A DNA stretch of 64,000 nucleotides from Streptomyces griseocarneus (GTDB lineage Bacteria; Actinomycetota; Actinomycetes; Streptomycetales; Streptomycetaceae): contig PENC01000002.1 in the NCBI GenBank assembly GCA_003674045.1, positions 310,001-374,000 of the forward strand, written 5' to 3'. A program made the translations under genes and the position numbers. Below, in pieces: positions 26,227 to 35,925 of the stretch (positions within the stretch are counted from its first letter, which is position 1; each line of letters starts with the position of its first letter). The notes beneath the pieces were generated by a model that ran no database searches, was not told the DNA's origin, and saw only the letters and a list, made by a program, of their open reading frames with translations.

Positions 26227-27032
26227 GACTTCTTGGCCTTTGCGGTCCGGGCTGCGACCCAGATGGCGAGCACGACCATCGCGCCGAGTCCGAAGACCCA
26301 CGCGAACAGACCCTCACTGACGGGGCCGAGGCCACCCAGTTCGAGGCCGCCCGGGGTCTCCGACTTGCTGGTGTTGACCGTGTCGAGGTACGCGATGATG
26401 TCCTTCTTGTTCTTCTCCGACATCGTGGTGTCGGGGAAGGAAGGCATGTTCTGCGGGCCGGTCTGCATGGCCTCGTAGATGTGCTTCGGGTTGACGTCCT
26501 CGAGCGACGGGGCGTACTTGCCGTTCGAGAGGGCGCCGCCCTTACCGGTGAAGTTGTGGCACTGGGCGCAGTTCGTCCGGAAGAGCTCGCCGCCCTTGGC
26601 GATGTCCGCGCCGTCAGGGCTGTACTGGTCCTTGTTCGGCACGGCCGGGCCGGCGCCGAGCGAGGCCACGTAGGCCGCGAGCTGGTCGATCTCGGCCTGG
26701 TTGTAGATGGCCTTCTTCCTGGGAGCCTGGGCGCCCTGCTGCTGCAGCGGCATACGGCCCGTGGCGACCTGGAAGTCGACGGCCGCGGCACCCACGCCGA
26801 CGAGGCTCGGACCGTCGGTGGTGCCCTGACCGCCGGTGCCGTGGCAGCTTGCGCAGCCCACGGAATAGAGCTTCTTGCCCTCCTCGATGGCGAGGGACTG
26901 GGCGCTGTCATCGGCCTTGGCCGTGTCCGCCGGCGCGAACGCGGCGTACAGCCCCCCGGTTACCGCCAGCGCGAAGAGTAGGACGACGACCGCCGCCAGC
27001 GGATGGCGTCGTCGTGCGGAGAGCTTTTTCAC
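26223..27032 (-). CDS. qcrC: Cytochrome bc1 complex dihaem cytochrome c subunit QcrC
   Basis: 269-residue membrane-anchored dihaem cytochrome c. An N-terminal hydrophobic segment is followed by haem motifs CASCHG and CAQCHN, and a C-terminal anchor (about residues 235-260). The actinobacterial dihaem form replaces a soluble cytochrome c by direct transfer to CtaC. The GTG start is at 27032, 77 bases after the ctaE stop, so ctaE-qcrCAB is probably one unit. Confidence 0.97.
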   Translation of the reverse strand: MKKLSARRRHPLAAVVVLLFALAVTGGLYAAFAPADTAKADDSAQSLAIEEGKKLYSVGCASCHGTGGQGTTDGPSLVGVGAAAVDFQVATGRMPLQQQGAQAPRKKAIYNQAEIDQLAAYVASLGAGPAVPNKDQYSPDGADIAKGGELFRTNCAQCHNFTGKGGALSNGKYAPSLEDVNPKHIYEAMQTGPQNMPSFPDTTMSEKNKKDIIAYLDTVNTSKSETPGGLELGGLGPVSEGLFAWVFGLGAMVVLAIWVAARTAKAKKS

Positions 27033-27109
27033 GGATTACCCCGGTGTCAGGATCTTCTGCGTCGATGCTGGACTGTTGGTCCTCTGCGGACCTGAATCGA
27101 AATCCTCGA

Positions 27110-27730
27110 TTACTTGATCAGGTAGATCGTGGCGAAGAGCCCGATCCAGACCACGTCGACGAAGTGCCAGTAGTAGGACACGACAATGGCCGCCGTCGCC
27201 TGGTGATGGGTGAACCTCTTGGCCGCGTACGTCCTGCCCAGGACCAGCAGGAAGGCGATGAGGCCGCCCGTCACGTGCAGGCCGTGGAAGCCGGTCGTCA
27301 GGTAGAAGGCCGAGCCGTACGGGTCGGAGGAGAGGGAGAGCCCGTCTTCCTTGACCAGGTCCGTGTACTCGAAGATCTGACCGCCGATGAAGATGGCACC
27401 CATCACAAAGGTGACCGTGAACCAGGTGCGCAGCTTCTTGACGTCACCGCGTTCCGCCGCGAAGACGCCGAGCTGGCAGGTCAGGGAGGAGAGCACCAGG
27501 ATGGTGGTGTTCGTCGCCGAGAACGGGATGTTCAGGGACGACGCCATCTCCTTCCAGTGGTCCGTTCCGGTCACCGATCGCAGGGTGAAGTACATCGCGA
27601 AGAGGGCCGCGAAGAACATCAGCTCGGAACTCAGCCAGATGATGGTTCCGACGCTGGTGAGGTTCGGCCTGTTGACCGACGGGTGCGCGTGCCCGGTATC
27701 TACTGCTGTTGCTGTCGCCACGACCGACAT
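27110..27730 (-). CDS. ctaE: Cytochrome c oxidase subunit III CtaE
   Basis: 206-residue subunit III of the aa3 oxidase with five hydrophobic helices, as usual for the short bacterial form. The characteristic [15 protein letters not shown] and [12 protein letters not shown] blocks, and the terminal [14 protein letters not shown], identify it. It is the first gene of a run into qcrCAB. The divergent neighbour is a receiver-like gene, so the 266-base gap must hold promoters for both. Confidence 0.96.
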   Translation of the reverse strand: MSVVATATAVDTGHAHPSVNRPNLTSVGTIIWLSSELMFFAALFAMYFTLRSVTGTDHWKEMASSLNIPFSATNTTILVLSSLTCQLGVFAAERGDVKKLRTWFTVTFVMGAIFIGGQIFEYTDLVKEDGLSLSSDPYGSAFYLTTGFHGLHVTGGLIAFLLVLGRTYAAKRFTHHQATAAIVVSYYWHFVDVVWIGLFATIYLIK

Positions 27731-27996
27731 TATGTCGGTCGCTTATCTCGTGCTCACTCCGGGGGGTGCCGTTCGGTGTGTCAAGACCGTATGCGCTGCT
27801 CGTACGGCCCAATCCGGGAGCTTCCGCGGTGGTCCCCCGAAGGGGGGAAGCGACGCTCACGGGCGTCGGCCGGGGCGCTGGTGACAGGCCGTCGGCACGA
27901 TCCCGGCGGCGTCGGCCCCTCCTCCGGCGCGGGGCCCGCGGAGTAGCATCCACCCGAGCCACAGCCGTGCCCCTAGTTGCAAGACCTGGAGGAACG

Positions 27997-28422
27997 ATGC
28001 AGCCGACCGCCACCGTGCTGGTCTACAGCGACGACGCGGGCACCCGCGAGCAGGTACGGCTGGCCGCCGGACGCCGCCCGGCCCCGGACGTGCCCCCGGT
28101 GCACTATCTGGAGTGCGCGACGCTGCCGGCCGTCCTCAAGGCCCTGGAGGAGCACCGGATCGACGTCTGCGTCCTGGACGGCGAGACGGCACCCGCCGGG
28201 GGCATGGGTGTGTGCCGCCAGATCAAGGACGAGGTCTTCCGCTGCCCACCGGTCCTCCTCCTCATCGGCCGCCCCCAGGACGCGTGGCTGGCCACGTGGA
28301 GCCGCGCGGACGCGGCGGTGACACACCCTCTGGACCCGGCGGCATTCGCGGATTCCTTGGCGACGCTGCTGCGCGGAGCCGTGTCCCAGGACCGGAACCC
28401 ACACGTCGTGGGCGCCCCGTAA
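27997..28422 (+). CDS. Degenerate receiver-domain protein (pseudo-response regulator)
   Basis: 141-residue single-domain protein with a CheY-like plan. It keeps the acidic pair Asp12-Asp13 and Asp61 (CVLDGE) at the phosphorylation site. The conserved Thr/Ser after strand 4 is replaced (LLLIGRP), and the Lys of the usual KP motif is His (VTHPLD). There is no output domain. It may signal without standard phosphorylation. A strong GGAGGAA precedes the ATG at 27997. It lies inside the respiratory cluster, divergent from ctaE. Confidence 0.78.
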   Translation: MQPTATVLVYSDDAGTREQVRLAAGRRPAPDVPPVHYLECATLPAVLKALEEHRIDVCVLDGETAPAGGMGVCRQIKDEVFRCPPVLLLIGRPQDAWLATWSRADAAVTHPLDPAAFADSLATLLRGAVSQDRNPHVVGAP

Positions 28423-28424
28423 CG

Positions 28425-28532
28425 GGATCCGGGGCGAAGCCCCGGCCTTAAGGGGCGCGGGGAACTGCGCGACAAGCCCCCACCGGACCCGCAGCCGCGC
28501 GACAAGCGCAAGAGGCACCCCAATAGGCGCAC
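28425..28532 (+). repeat. Intergenic structured repeat, copy 5
   Basis: GGATCCGGGGCGAAGCCCCGG module, core GGGGCGCGGGGAACTGCGCG, and tail ending in CAATAGGCGC. It fills the convergent gap between the stops at 28422 and 28551. Confidence 0.87.
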
Positions 28533-28550
28533 CGCGACGCAAGCGCAGCG

Positions 28551-29792
28551 TCAAAGCTGCGGCCGCAGCCGAGCCGCATCGGCCGGCCCACTGCCGTCCC
28601 GCTTACCGGCAGCGAGGGCGGAGCCCTCGCGCCACTGCTGCCAGGTCAGGTTCCAGTCACCGAAGCCGTTGTCGAAAGGCGTCATCGTCGTGCCCGCGCT
28701 GCCGACGACCTTGACGATGTCGCCCAGGTGGATGGTGTCGAAGAACCACTTCGCGTTCTCGGTGCTCATGCCGGTGCAGCCGTGGCTGACGTTCTCCGCC
28801 CCCTGCGAGCCCTCGGACCAGGGGGCGGCGTGCACGTACTCGCCGCTCCAGGTGACCCGGGTGGCCCAGTAGACGGGCAGGTCGTAGGAGTCGTCGCTGC
28901 CCTCGGCGATGCCGATGCTCGTGCCGCGCATGCGTACGAAGGATTCCCTCCCGAGGACCACCTTGACCCCGTTGCGGGTGGCATAGCCGGGCTTGCCGGT
29001 CGTCACCGGGATGGACCGGATCTCCTGGCCGTTGCGGAACACGGTCATGCTGTGGGCGGAGGCGTCCGTGACGGCCTCGACGCGGTCGCCCGTGGTCAGC
29101 CGTACGGGCTTGGAGCCGCCGCCGTAGAGGCCGGGCGCCACCTTGATGCCGTCGAGCCCCGAGCGCACGTCGACGGTGGCGTGGACGGGCCAGTAGTCCT
29201 TGGGGCGGTAGTGCAGGGTGCGGTTGTCCACCCAGTGCCAGGCGCCCTCCGTGGAGGGCTGCGCGTCGACCTTCAGGGCCCGTTCGATGACCGTACGGGC
29301 GGCCGGGTCCTGGACGGGGGCGCTGAGTTCGGCGGTGATGGGCTGCCCCACGCCGTAGGTGCCGCTCTGCGGGCCGAAATTGACCCTCAGCAGCCGGTCG
29401 GCCGCACTGGTGTCGAAACCGATCGTCCGGCGCCCCTGGGCCCCGTCCGGGTCCTCCGTGCTGACCCGCACCGTGTAGTGCGCGCCCGCGGCCAGCGCCC
29501 CGGTGCTGTGCCAGCCGGAGCCGTCGGCGGCGAGTTCGCCCGCCACGTAGCGCCCGGTCCCGTCGGTCGCGGTGACGTCCGTGATCCTGTCCTCACCGCT
29601 GGCCCGCACCTCGAGCGGTTTGCTGGGGTCGGCCTTCTGCCCCTCGTCGGAGCTGCTGAGCACCACCTGCCCGGTGGCGTCGTAGGGCTTGTCGGCCAGC
29701 GGGTTCGACGAGCCGCCGCAACCCCCCAGCGCCAGCGGGACCAGCAGCACGGTGCCCGCGACGACCGTGCGGCATCGAGGTGAGTGGCTCAT
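28551..29792 (-). CDS. Lipoprotein L,D-transpeptidase (YkuD domain)
   Basis: 413-residue cell-wall cross-linking enzyme on the outer membrane face. The lipobox LALGGC (Cys25) follows a short signal. Two Ig-like domains occupy about residues 60-260, as in actinobacterial Ldt enzymes. The YkuD domain carries the catalytic SHGCTGMS (His337, Cys339). It makes 3-3 peptidoglycan links and is carbapenem-sensitive as a class. The ATG at 29792 gives a normal lipoprotein signal; the frame is open to 29882. It sits between ctaF and ctaE, on the same strand but with its own flanking repeat and hairpin. Confidence 0.9.
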   Translation of the reverse strand: MSHSPRCRTVVAGTVLLVPLALGGCGGSSNPLADKPYDATGQVVLSSSDEGQKADPSKPLEVRASGEDRITDVTATDGTGRYVAGELAADGSGWHSTGALAAGAHYTVRVSTEDPDGAQGRRTIGFDTSAADRLLRVNFGPQSGTYGVGQPITAELSAPVQDPAARTVIERALKVDAQPSTEGAWHWVDNRTLHYRPKDYWPVHATVDVRSGLDGIKVAPGLYGGGSKPVRLTTGDRVEAVTDASAHSMTVFRNGQEIRSIPVTTGKPGYATRNGVKVVLGRESFVRMRGTSIGIAEGSDDSYDLPVYWATRVTWSGEYVHAAPWSEGSQGAENVSHGCTGMSTENAKWFFDTIHLGDIVKVVGSAGTTMTPFDNGFGDWNLTWQQWREGSALAAGKRDGSGPADAARLRPQL

Positions 29793-29933
29793 GGTCACAC
29801 CGTAGGGACGAAGCCCGGGCACGGCCCCCGGGGCGACTGCGAACGGGTGCTCTTCACGGAGTGGCGTGCGATTGGGCCGCACGGGTCACGCGGGGCGCCG
29901 GGGCCGTACGGAAAGGACCGGTGGAACGCGAAA

Positions 29934-29975
29934 CGGCCGGGCCCCGCACACCGTGTGGTGTGCGGGGCCCGGCCG
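29934..29975 (-). terminator. Terminator of the ctaCDF operon
   Basis: Perfect 19-bp stem, one arm beginning CGGCCGGGCCCC, with a four-base GTGT loop, 19 bases after the ctaF stop. It separates the oxidase genes from the L,D-transpeptidase gene. Confidence 0.9.
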
Positions 29976-29993
29976 GTGCGGTGCTTGCGGAAC

Positions 29994-30392
29994 CTACTGG
30001 TTCTGGTTCTCACCGCGGTAGAACTCGAACACCCAGCCGAACAGGCCGACCAGGAGCATCGGGGCGGAGAAGAACATCAGCCACCAGCCGAAGCACACGG
30101 CCAGGAAGGCCAGGGAGCCACCGACGGCCAGGGAGAGCGGCTGCCAGCTGTGCGGGGCGAAGAAGCCCAGCTCGCCGGCGTCGTCCGCGACATCGGCCTC
30201 CGTGTTGTCCTGCGCGCCGACGTCCACCCGGCGCGCGGTGAACGCCAGGTAGTAGCCGACCATCACGCACAGGCCGAAGGCCAGGAACAGAGCGGTCGCG
30301 CCCGCCGGCTCCTTCGCCCACACCCCGTACACGATCGCCATGATCAGGATGAAGACGGAGAGCCAGAGGAACATCCGGCCTTGGACCTTCAC
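29994..30392 (-). CDS. ctaF: Cytochrome c oxidase subunit IV CtaF (actinobacterial)
   Basis: 132-residue membrane protein with four hydrophobic segments and a charged middle ([19 protein letters not shown]). This is the small actinobacterial subunit IV of the aa3 oxidase. The GTG at 30392 overlaps the ctaD stop by four bases (GTGA). Last gene of ctaCDF, followed by a strong terminator. Confidence 0.94.
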   Translation of the reverse strand: MKVQGRMFLWLSVFILIMAIVYGVWAKEPAGATALFLAFGLCVMVGYYLAFTARRVDVGAQDNTEADVADDAGELGFFAPHSWQPLSLAVGGSLAFLAVCFGWWLMFFSAPMLLVGLFGWVFEFYRGENQNQ

Positions 30393-32116
30393 TTGCCGGC
30401 CTCCTTGCCACCCGCGAGGGCCTTGTCGTGCGCGAGGTTCTCCTCGAGCTCCAGCGCCGCGATCTCCGGGTGGTGGAGGTCGAAGGCCGGGGCCTCGGAG
30501 CGGATCCGCGGGAGGGTGAGGAAGTTGTGCCGCGGCGGCGGGCAGGAGGTCGCCCACTCCAGCGAGCGGCCGTAACCCCACGGGTCGTCGACCTCGACCT
30601 TCTTGCCGTACTTGGCGGTCTTCCAGACGTTGTAGAAGAACGGCAGGATCGACAGGCCCAGCAGGAAGGAGCTGATGGTCGAGATGGTGTTCAGCGTGGT
30701 GAAGCCGTCCGCGGCCAGGTAGTCGGCGTAACGGCGCGGCATGCCCTCGACACCCAGCCAGTGCTGCACCAGGAACGTGCCGTGGAAGCCCACGAACAGC
30801 GTCCAGAAGGTGATCTTGCCCAGGCGCTCGTCCAGCATCTTGCCGGTGAACTTCGGCCACCAGAAGTGGAAGCCCGCGAACATCGCGAAGACGACCGTAC
30901 CGAAGATCACGTAGTGGAAGTGCGCGACGACGAAGTACGAGTCGGAGACGTGGAAGTCCAGCGGCGGCGAGGCCAGGATGACACCGGTCAGACCACCGAA
31001 GGTGAAGGTGATCAGGAAGCCGATGGCCCACAGCATGGGCGTCTCGAAGGAGAGCGAGCCCTTCCACATCGTGCCGATCCAGTTGAAGAACTTCACACCG
31101 GTCGGGACCGCGATCAGGAAGGTCATGAAGGAGAAGAACGGCAACAGCACGCCACCCGTGACGTACATGTGGTGCGCCCACACCGTCACCGACAGACCGG
31201 CGATGGCGATCGTGGCGGCGATGAGGCTGCCGTAACCGAACATCGGCTTCCGGCTGAAGACCGGGATGACCTCGGAGATGATGCCGAAGAACGGCAGCGC
31301 GATGATGTACACCTCTGGGTGGCCGAAGAACCAGAAGAGGTGCTGCCAGAGCAGTGAACCACCGTTGGCCGGGTTGAAGATCTGCGCACCGAACTTGCGG
31401 TCCGCCTCCAGGGCGAACAGCGCGGCGGCGAGCACCGGGAAGGCCAGCAGGACCAGGACACCGGTCAGCAGGACGTTCCAGGTGAAGATCGGCATGCGGA
31501 ACATCGTCATGCCGGGCGCGCGCATGCAGATGATCGTGGTGATGAAGTTGACCGAGCCGAGGATCGTACCGAAGCCGGACATCGCCAGACCCATGATCCA
31601 CATGTCGGCGCCGACACCGGGCGAGTGCACCGCGTCCGACAGCGGGGAGTAGGCGAACCAGCCGAAGTCGGCCGCACCCTGCGGGGTGAGGAAGCCGCCC
31701 ACCGCGATCAGCGAACCGAAGAGGTACAGCCAGTAGGCGAACATGTTCAGCCGCGGGAACGCCACGTCGGGCGCGCCGATCTGCAGCGGCATGATCCAGT
31801 TCGCGAAACCGGCGAACAGCGGCGTCGCGAACATCAGCAGCATGATCGTGCCATGCATCGTGAACGCCTGGTTGAACTGCTCGTTCGACATGATCTGCGT
31901 ACCCGGACGGGCGAGCTCGGCGCGCATGAGGAGCGCCATCAGGCCGCCGATGCAGAAGAACGCGAACGACGTGATCAGGTACAGCGACCCGATCGTCTTG
32001 TGGTCAGTGGTCGTGAGCCACTTGATCACCGTGGCGCCGGGCGACTTCTGGCGTACGGGTGGTGCTGCCGTGGCCGTCGCGGCGGCGGCACCCTGGGGTT
32101 CGTTGAGGATGCTCAC
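30389..32116 (-). CDS. ctaD: Cytochrome c oxidase subunit I CtaD
   Basis: 575-residue catalytic subunit of the aa3 oxidase with twelve helices. The low-spin haem ligand is in TMHGTIM, the CuB/Tyr cross-link motif is [10 protein letters not shown], the CuB histidines are in WAHHMY, and the haem a/a3 ligands are in VVAHFHYV. The long C-terminal tail (about residues 510-575) is hydrophilic. It reduces oxygen to water and pumps protons. The ATG at 32116 overlaps the ctaC stop by four bases. Confidence 0.98.
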   Translation of the reverse strand: MSILNEPQGAAAATATAAPPVRQKSPGATVIKWLTTTDHKTIGSLYLITSFAFFCIGGLMALLMRAELARPGTQIMSNEQFNQAFTMHGTIMLLMFATPLFAGFANWIMPLQIGAPDVAFPRLNMFAYWLYLFGSLIAVGGFLTPQGAADFGWFAYSPLSDAVHSPGVGADMWIMGLAMSGFGTILGSVNFITTIICMRAPGMTMFRMPIFTWNVLLTGVLVLLAFPVLAAALFALEADRKFGAQIFNPANGGSLLWQHLFWFFGHPEVYIIALPFFGIISEVIPVFSRKPMFGYGSLIAATIAIAGLSVTVWAHHMYVTGGVLLPFFSFMTFLIAVPTGVKFFNWIGTMWKGSLSFETPMLWAIGFLITFTFGGLTGVILASPPLDFHVSDSYFVVAHFHYVIFGTVVFAMFAGFHFWWPKFTGKMLDERLGKITFWTLFVGFHGTFLVQHWLGVEGMPRRYADYLAADGFTTLNTISTISSFLLGLSILPFFYNVWKTAKYGKKVEVDDPWGYGRSLEWATSCPPPRHNFLTLPRIRSEAPAFDLHHPEIAALELEENLAHDKALAGGKEAGK

Positions 32117-33078
32117 TTGTTCTTCGTCTCCGCGTTCTTCGCGTGATCCGTCTGCGCGATGCCCGCCGGCTGGTAGCCGGTCTGGCCCTTCTTGGCCAGG
32201 TCCTTCAGATGCTGCTGATAGCGCTCAGGAGAGACGACCTTGACGTTGAAGAGCATGCGGGAGTGGTCCTGGCCGCACAGCTCGGCACACTTGCCGAAGA
32301 ACGTGCCCTCCTTGTTCGGGGTCACCGTGAAGCTGTTGGTGTGCCCCGGGATGACGTCCTGCTTCATCAGGAACGGCACCACCCAGAAGGAGTGGATGAC
32401 ATCCCGCGAGGTGAGGATGAACTCCACCGTCTCACCCTTGGGCAGCCACAGGGTCGGACCCGGGTTGCCGTTCTGCGGGTTCCGCTCGCCCGGCGTACCG
32501 ACCTCGTAGACGCCGCCCGCGTTGGCGGGGGCCTTCTTGAGGAAGCGGTCCGGGATCGCGTCGAGCTCCTTGACCTGGCGCAGCGGCTGACCCGCGGGCT
32601 GGCCCTCGACGTTCTCCATGTAGTTGAACGCCCAGCTCCACTGGAAGCCGACCACGTTGACCACGTGCTTCGGCTTGTCAGGGTTGGTGAGCAGCTTGTT
32701 CTCGTCACGCGCGGTGAAGTAGAAGAACACCGACACGATGATGATCGGAACCGCGGTGTACAGCGCCTCGATGGGCATGTTGTACCGGGTCTGCGTGGGG
32801 ACCTGGATCTTGGTCCGGCTGCGCCGGTGGAAGATCACGCTCCACAGGATCAGGCCCCACACCAGAACGCCGACCACGAGGGCGGCGGCCCATGAGCCCT
32901 GCCACAGGGAGAGGATCCTCGGGGCCTCTTCCGTGACAGGAGTGGGCATTCCGAGGCGGGGGAAGTCCTTGTATGTGCAACCGGAGGCGGTCGCCAGGAC
33001 AGCGCCCGCGGCCAGCGCCTGCAGCAGCTTCCGCCGCACCGGGCGCCGCGACGAGCGGTCGGAGCCGTTGGGACTCAC
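32113..33078 (-). CDS. ctaC: Cytochrome c oxidase subunit II CtaC
   Basis: 321-residue lipoprotein subunit that receives electrons at the CuA centre. A signal with lipobox ATASGC precedes two transmembrane helices (about residues 60-135). The cupredoxin head has the CuA ligands in [12 protein letters not shown] and the upstream His in VIHSFWVVP. An insertion between strands (around residues 150-200) is typical of actinobacterial forms that dock QcrC. The start is GTG at 33078. First gene of ctaCDF. Confidence 0.97.
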   Translation of the reverse strand: MSPNGSDRSSRRPVRRKLLQALAAGAVLATASGCTYKDFPRLGMPTPVTEEAPRILSLWQGSWAAALVVGVLVWGLILWSVIFHRRSRTKIQVPTQTRYNMPIEALYTAVPIIIVSVFFYFTARDENKLLTNPDKPKHVVNVVGFQWSWAFNYMENVEGQPAGQPLRQVKELDAIPDRFLKKAPANAGGVYEVGTPGERNPQNGNPGPTLWLPKGETVEFILTSRDVIHSFWVVPFLMKQDVIPGHTNSFTVTPNKEGTFFGKCAELCGQDHSRMLFNVKVVSPERYQQHLKDLAKKGQTGYQPAGIAQTDHAKNAETKNK

Positions 33079-33157
33079 GTAGCGCCTTCCCGAGAGTCTC
33101 GCCCGTGCGGCCGGCTGCGGCCGTCTCGCTGGTCGGTCGCCGGCCCGCAGCGGGCAG

Positions 33158-33186
33158 GGGTTTGGATGTTTATGCGGACCAAACCC
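33158..33186. promoter_or_regulatory. Inverted repeat upstream of ctaC
   Basis: The perfect 8-bp arms GGGTTTGG and CCAAACCC are separated by 13 bases, about 80-110 bases upstream of the ctaC start. The AT-rich centre ATGTTTATG is unusual in this genome. It could be an operator or overlap a promoter for the oxidase operon. Confidence 0.4.
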
Positions 33187-33370
33187 TACTGGACGCTATT
33201 TGGGGTCGCGCGGGGAGGGTGCCCAACGCGCCGGGTCACTCCCCGAAGGGATGGAATCTCGGCGTCCGGAGGCTATCTGGAGGACCGTCAGCGAAGCCGC
33301 CCGACGCGCGGTGAGGTCGCCTTTTCGGGCGGCGCGAAGCCCTTTCCGATAGAGCGCGTTAGCGTGGGGC

Positions 33371-34765
33371 GTGCCTTATTTCGATGCCGCCTCCGCCGCT
33401 CCGCTGCACCCCGTCGCGCGCCAGGCGCTCCTGGCCGCGCTGGACGAGGGGTGGGCGGACCCCGCCCGTCTCCACCGGGAGGGCCGCCGCGCCCGGCTGC
33501 TGCTGGACGCGGCACGGGAGGCCACCGCCGAGGCGGTCGGCTGCCGCCCGGACGAGCTGGTGTTCACCCCGTCGGGGACGCGCGCGCTGCACGACGGCAT
33601 CGCCGCCGCCCTCGCCGGGCGCCGCCGGACCGGCCGCCATCTGGCCGTGTCCGCCGTCGAGCATTCGGCCGTCCTGCAGTCGGCCGAGGAGCTCCGGGCC
33701 GCGGGCGGCGCCGTCACCGAGGTGCCGGTGGACCGTACGGGCCGGGTGGACGCGGAGGAGTTCGCACGCGCCCTGCGCGGGGACACCGCGCTCGCGGCCC
33801 TGCAGTCCGCCAATCACGAGGTGGGCACGGAGCAGCCGGTGGCCGAGGTCGCCGAGGCGTGCCGGGCGGCGGGCGTGCCGCTGCTCGTCGACGCGGCGCA
33901 GTCGCTGGGCTGGGGGCGCGTCGCCGACGGCTGGTCGCTGCTCACGGCCAGCGCGCACAAGTGGGGCGGCCCGCCCGGGGTCGGCCTGCTGGCCGTGCGC
34001 AAGGGCGTGCGGTACGCGCCCCAGGGACCGGCGGACGAGCGGGAGTCGGGCCGCGCCCCCGGCTTCCCCGACCTGCCCGCGATCGTGGCGGCCGCGGCGT
34101 CGCTGCGGGCCGTACGGGCGGAGGCGGCGGCCGAAGGCGCCCGGCTGCGGGCGCTGGTGGACCGGATCAGGGCGCGGGTGCCGGAGCTGGTGCCGGACGT
34201 GGAGGTCGTCGGCGACCCGGAGCGGCGGCTGCCGCACCTGGTCACGTTCTCGTGCCTGTACGTCGACGGGGAGGCCCTGCTCCACGCGCTGGACCGGGCC
34301 GGCTTCTCCGTCTCCTCCGGCTCCTCGTGCACGTCGAGCACGCTGACGCCGAGCCATGTCCTGCGGGCGATGGGCGTGCTGTCGGAAGGAAACGTCCGGG
34401 TGTCACTGCCGCTCGGCACGGCGACGGAGGACGTCGACCGCTTCCTGGAGGTCCTGCCGGGGGTGGTCGCGTCGGTCCGCGACCACTTGGGCGCCCCCGT
34501 GGAGGGGCACGCCGCGCCTGCCTCCGCCCCGCAGGAGACCGTGATCGACGCCCTGGGCAAGCGGTGCCCGATCCCGGTCATCGAGCTGGCGAAGGCCTTC
34601 CCCGACGTCCCGGTCGGCGGCCTCGTCACGGTCCTCTCCGACGACGAGGCCGCCCGGCTGGACGTCCCCGCCTGGTGCGACATGCGAGGGCAGGAGTATG
34701 TGGGCGAGCGTTCTGTACCGGGTGTGCCTGGCGGCACGGCTTATACGGTGCGGCGCCGCGACTGA
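33371..34765 (+). CDS. Cysteine desulfurase fused to a TusA-like domain
   Basis: 464-residue fusion. Residues 1-375 are an IscS/NifS-type desulfurase: His98 (VEHSA), the PLP lysine Lys197 in SAHKWGG, and the persulfide loop cysteine Cys320 in SSGSSCTSS. Residues about 388-464 are a TusA/SirA domain with the CPIP motif (Cys399) in LGKRCPIPVIEL. The enzyme would extract sulfur from cysteine and pass it internally to the TusA cysteine, suited to tRNA thiolation or cofactor sulfuration. The start is GTG at 33371 without a clear ribosome site, possibly leaderless. Divergent from ctaC. Confidence 0.88.
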   Translation: MPYFDAASAAPLHPVARQALLAALDEGWADPARLHREGRRARLLLDAAREATAEAVGCRPDELVFTPSGTRALHDGIAAALAGRRRTGRHLAVSAVEHSAVLQSAEELRAAGGAVTEVPVDRTGRVDAEEFARALRGDTALAALQSANHEVGTEQPVAEVAEACRAAGVPLLVDAAQSLGWGRVADGWSLLTASAHKWGGPPGVGLLAVRKGVRYAPQGPADERESGRAPGFPDLPAIVAAAASLRAVRAEAAAEGARLRALVDRIRARVPELVPDVEVVGDPERRLPHLVTFSCLYVDGEALLHALDRAGFSVSSGSSCTSSTLTPSHVLRAMGVLSEGNVRVSLPLGTATEDVDRFLEVLPGVVASVRDHLGAPVEGHAAPASAPQETVIDALGKRCPIPVIELAKAFPDVPVGGLVTVLSDDEAARLDVPAWCDMRGQEYVGERSVPGVPGGTAYTVRRRD

Positions 34766-34810
34766 ACGCTGCGCGGCGCCCCCGGTTTTCCGTGCGGCTC
34801 GTCGTGCGGT

Positions 34811-34916
34811 GCGCCCACCGGGGTGCGTCTCGCGCTGCGCGCGCGGCTGCGGGTCCGGTGGGGGCTTGTCGCGCAGTTCCCCGCGCCCCTCAAGCCCGGG
34901 GCTTCGCCCCGGATCC
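34811..34916 (-). repeat. Intergenic structured repeat, copy 6 (reverse orientation)
   Basis: The reverse complement reads GGATCCGGGGCGAAGCCCCGG, then GAGGGGCGCGGGGAACTGCG and CGACAAGCCCCCACCGGACC. It fills the convergent gap between the stops at 34765 and 34951. Confidence 0.87.
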
Positions 34917-34950
34917 CGCCCCCTCCCCGGTGGGTGGGCCGGCGTCGTGC

Positions 34951-35925
34951 CTAGCCCAGGTGGGACTTGACCTCCGCGGCAGCCGTCTCGCCGTACGCCT
35001 TCGCGAAGCGCTCCATGAAGTGGCCCCGGCGCAGCTCGTACTCCTGCGTGCCGAGCGTCTCGATGACGAGCGTCGCGAGCATGCACCCGAGCTGCGCCGC
35101 CCGCTCCAGGGAGAGCTCCCACGTGAGACCGGCGAGGAAGCCGGCGCGGAACGCGTCGCCGACACCGGTCGGGTCGACCTTCGCCTCCTCCTGCGCGCAG
35201 CCGACCTCGATCGCCGGCTCGCCGTCGCGCTCGATGCGCACGCCCCGCGCGCCGAGGGTGGTGATGCGGGTGCCGACCTTGGCCAGGATCTCCGCCTCGG
35301 TCCAGCCCGTCTTGGACTCGATGAGGGCCTTCTCGTACTCGTTGGTGAAGAGGTACGTGGCACCGTCGACGAGCTGGCGGATGTCTTCGCCGTCGAGGCG
35401 GGCGAGCTGCTGGGAGGGGTCGGCGGCGAAGGGGATGCCACGGGTGCGGCACTCCTCCGTGTGGCGGAGCATCGCCTCGGGGTCGTCGGCACCGATGAGC
35501 ACGAGGTCGAGACCGCCGACGCGGTCGGCCACCGGCTGGAGCTCGATCTGGCGGGCCTCGCTCATCGCGCCGGTGTAGAAGGAGGCGATCTGGTTGTGGT
35601 CGGTGTCCGTCGTGCAGACGAAGCGCGCGGTGTGCAGCACCTCGGAGATCCGGACGGAGGCGGTGTCGACGCCGTGCCGGTCGAGCCAGGCGCGGTACTC
35701 GGCGAAGTCCTGGCCGGCGGCGCCGACGAGGACGGGCCGCAGGCCGAGGATGCCCATGCCGAAGCAGATGTTGGGGCCGACGCCGCCGCGGCGCACGTCG
35801 AGCTCGTCCACGAGGAAGGAGAGCGAGACGGTGTGCAGCTGGTCCGCCACGAGCTGGTCGGCGAATCGGCCGGGGAAGGTCATCAGGTGGTCGGTGGCGA
35901 TGGAGCCGGTGACAGCGATACGCAC
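34951..35925 (-). CDS. adoK: Adenosine kinase AdoK (PfkB family)
   Basis: 324-residue PfkB sugar/nucleoside kinase. It matches, as I recall it, mycobacterial adenosine kinase (Rv2202c) closely: the start VTGSIATDHLM, the SLSFLVDEL segment, ADPSQQLARL, LFTNEYE and the anion-hole/catalytic DPTGVGDAFRAGF with its base Asp. It phosphorylates adenosine to AMP in purine salvage. The gene is near ctaC in mycobacteria as well. The start is GTG at 35925 with AGGAG 11 bases upstream; the frame is open further but has no support. Confidence 0.88.
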   Translation of the reverse strand: MRIAVTGSIATDHLMTFPGRFADQLVADQLHTVSLSFLVDELDVRRGGVGPNICFGMGILGLRPVLVGAAGQDFAEYRAWLDRHGVDTASVRISEVLHTARFVCTTDTDHNQIASFYTGAMSEARQIELQPVADRVGGLDLVLIGADDPEAMLRHTEECRTRGIPFAADPSQQLARLDGEDIRQLVDGATYLFTNEYEKALIESKTGWTEAEILAKVGTRITTLGARGVRIERDGEPAIEVGCAQEEAKVDPTGVGDAFRAGFLAGLTWELSLERAAQLGCMLATLVIETLGTQEYELRRGHFMERFAKAYGETAAAEVKSHLG

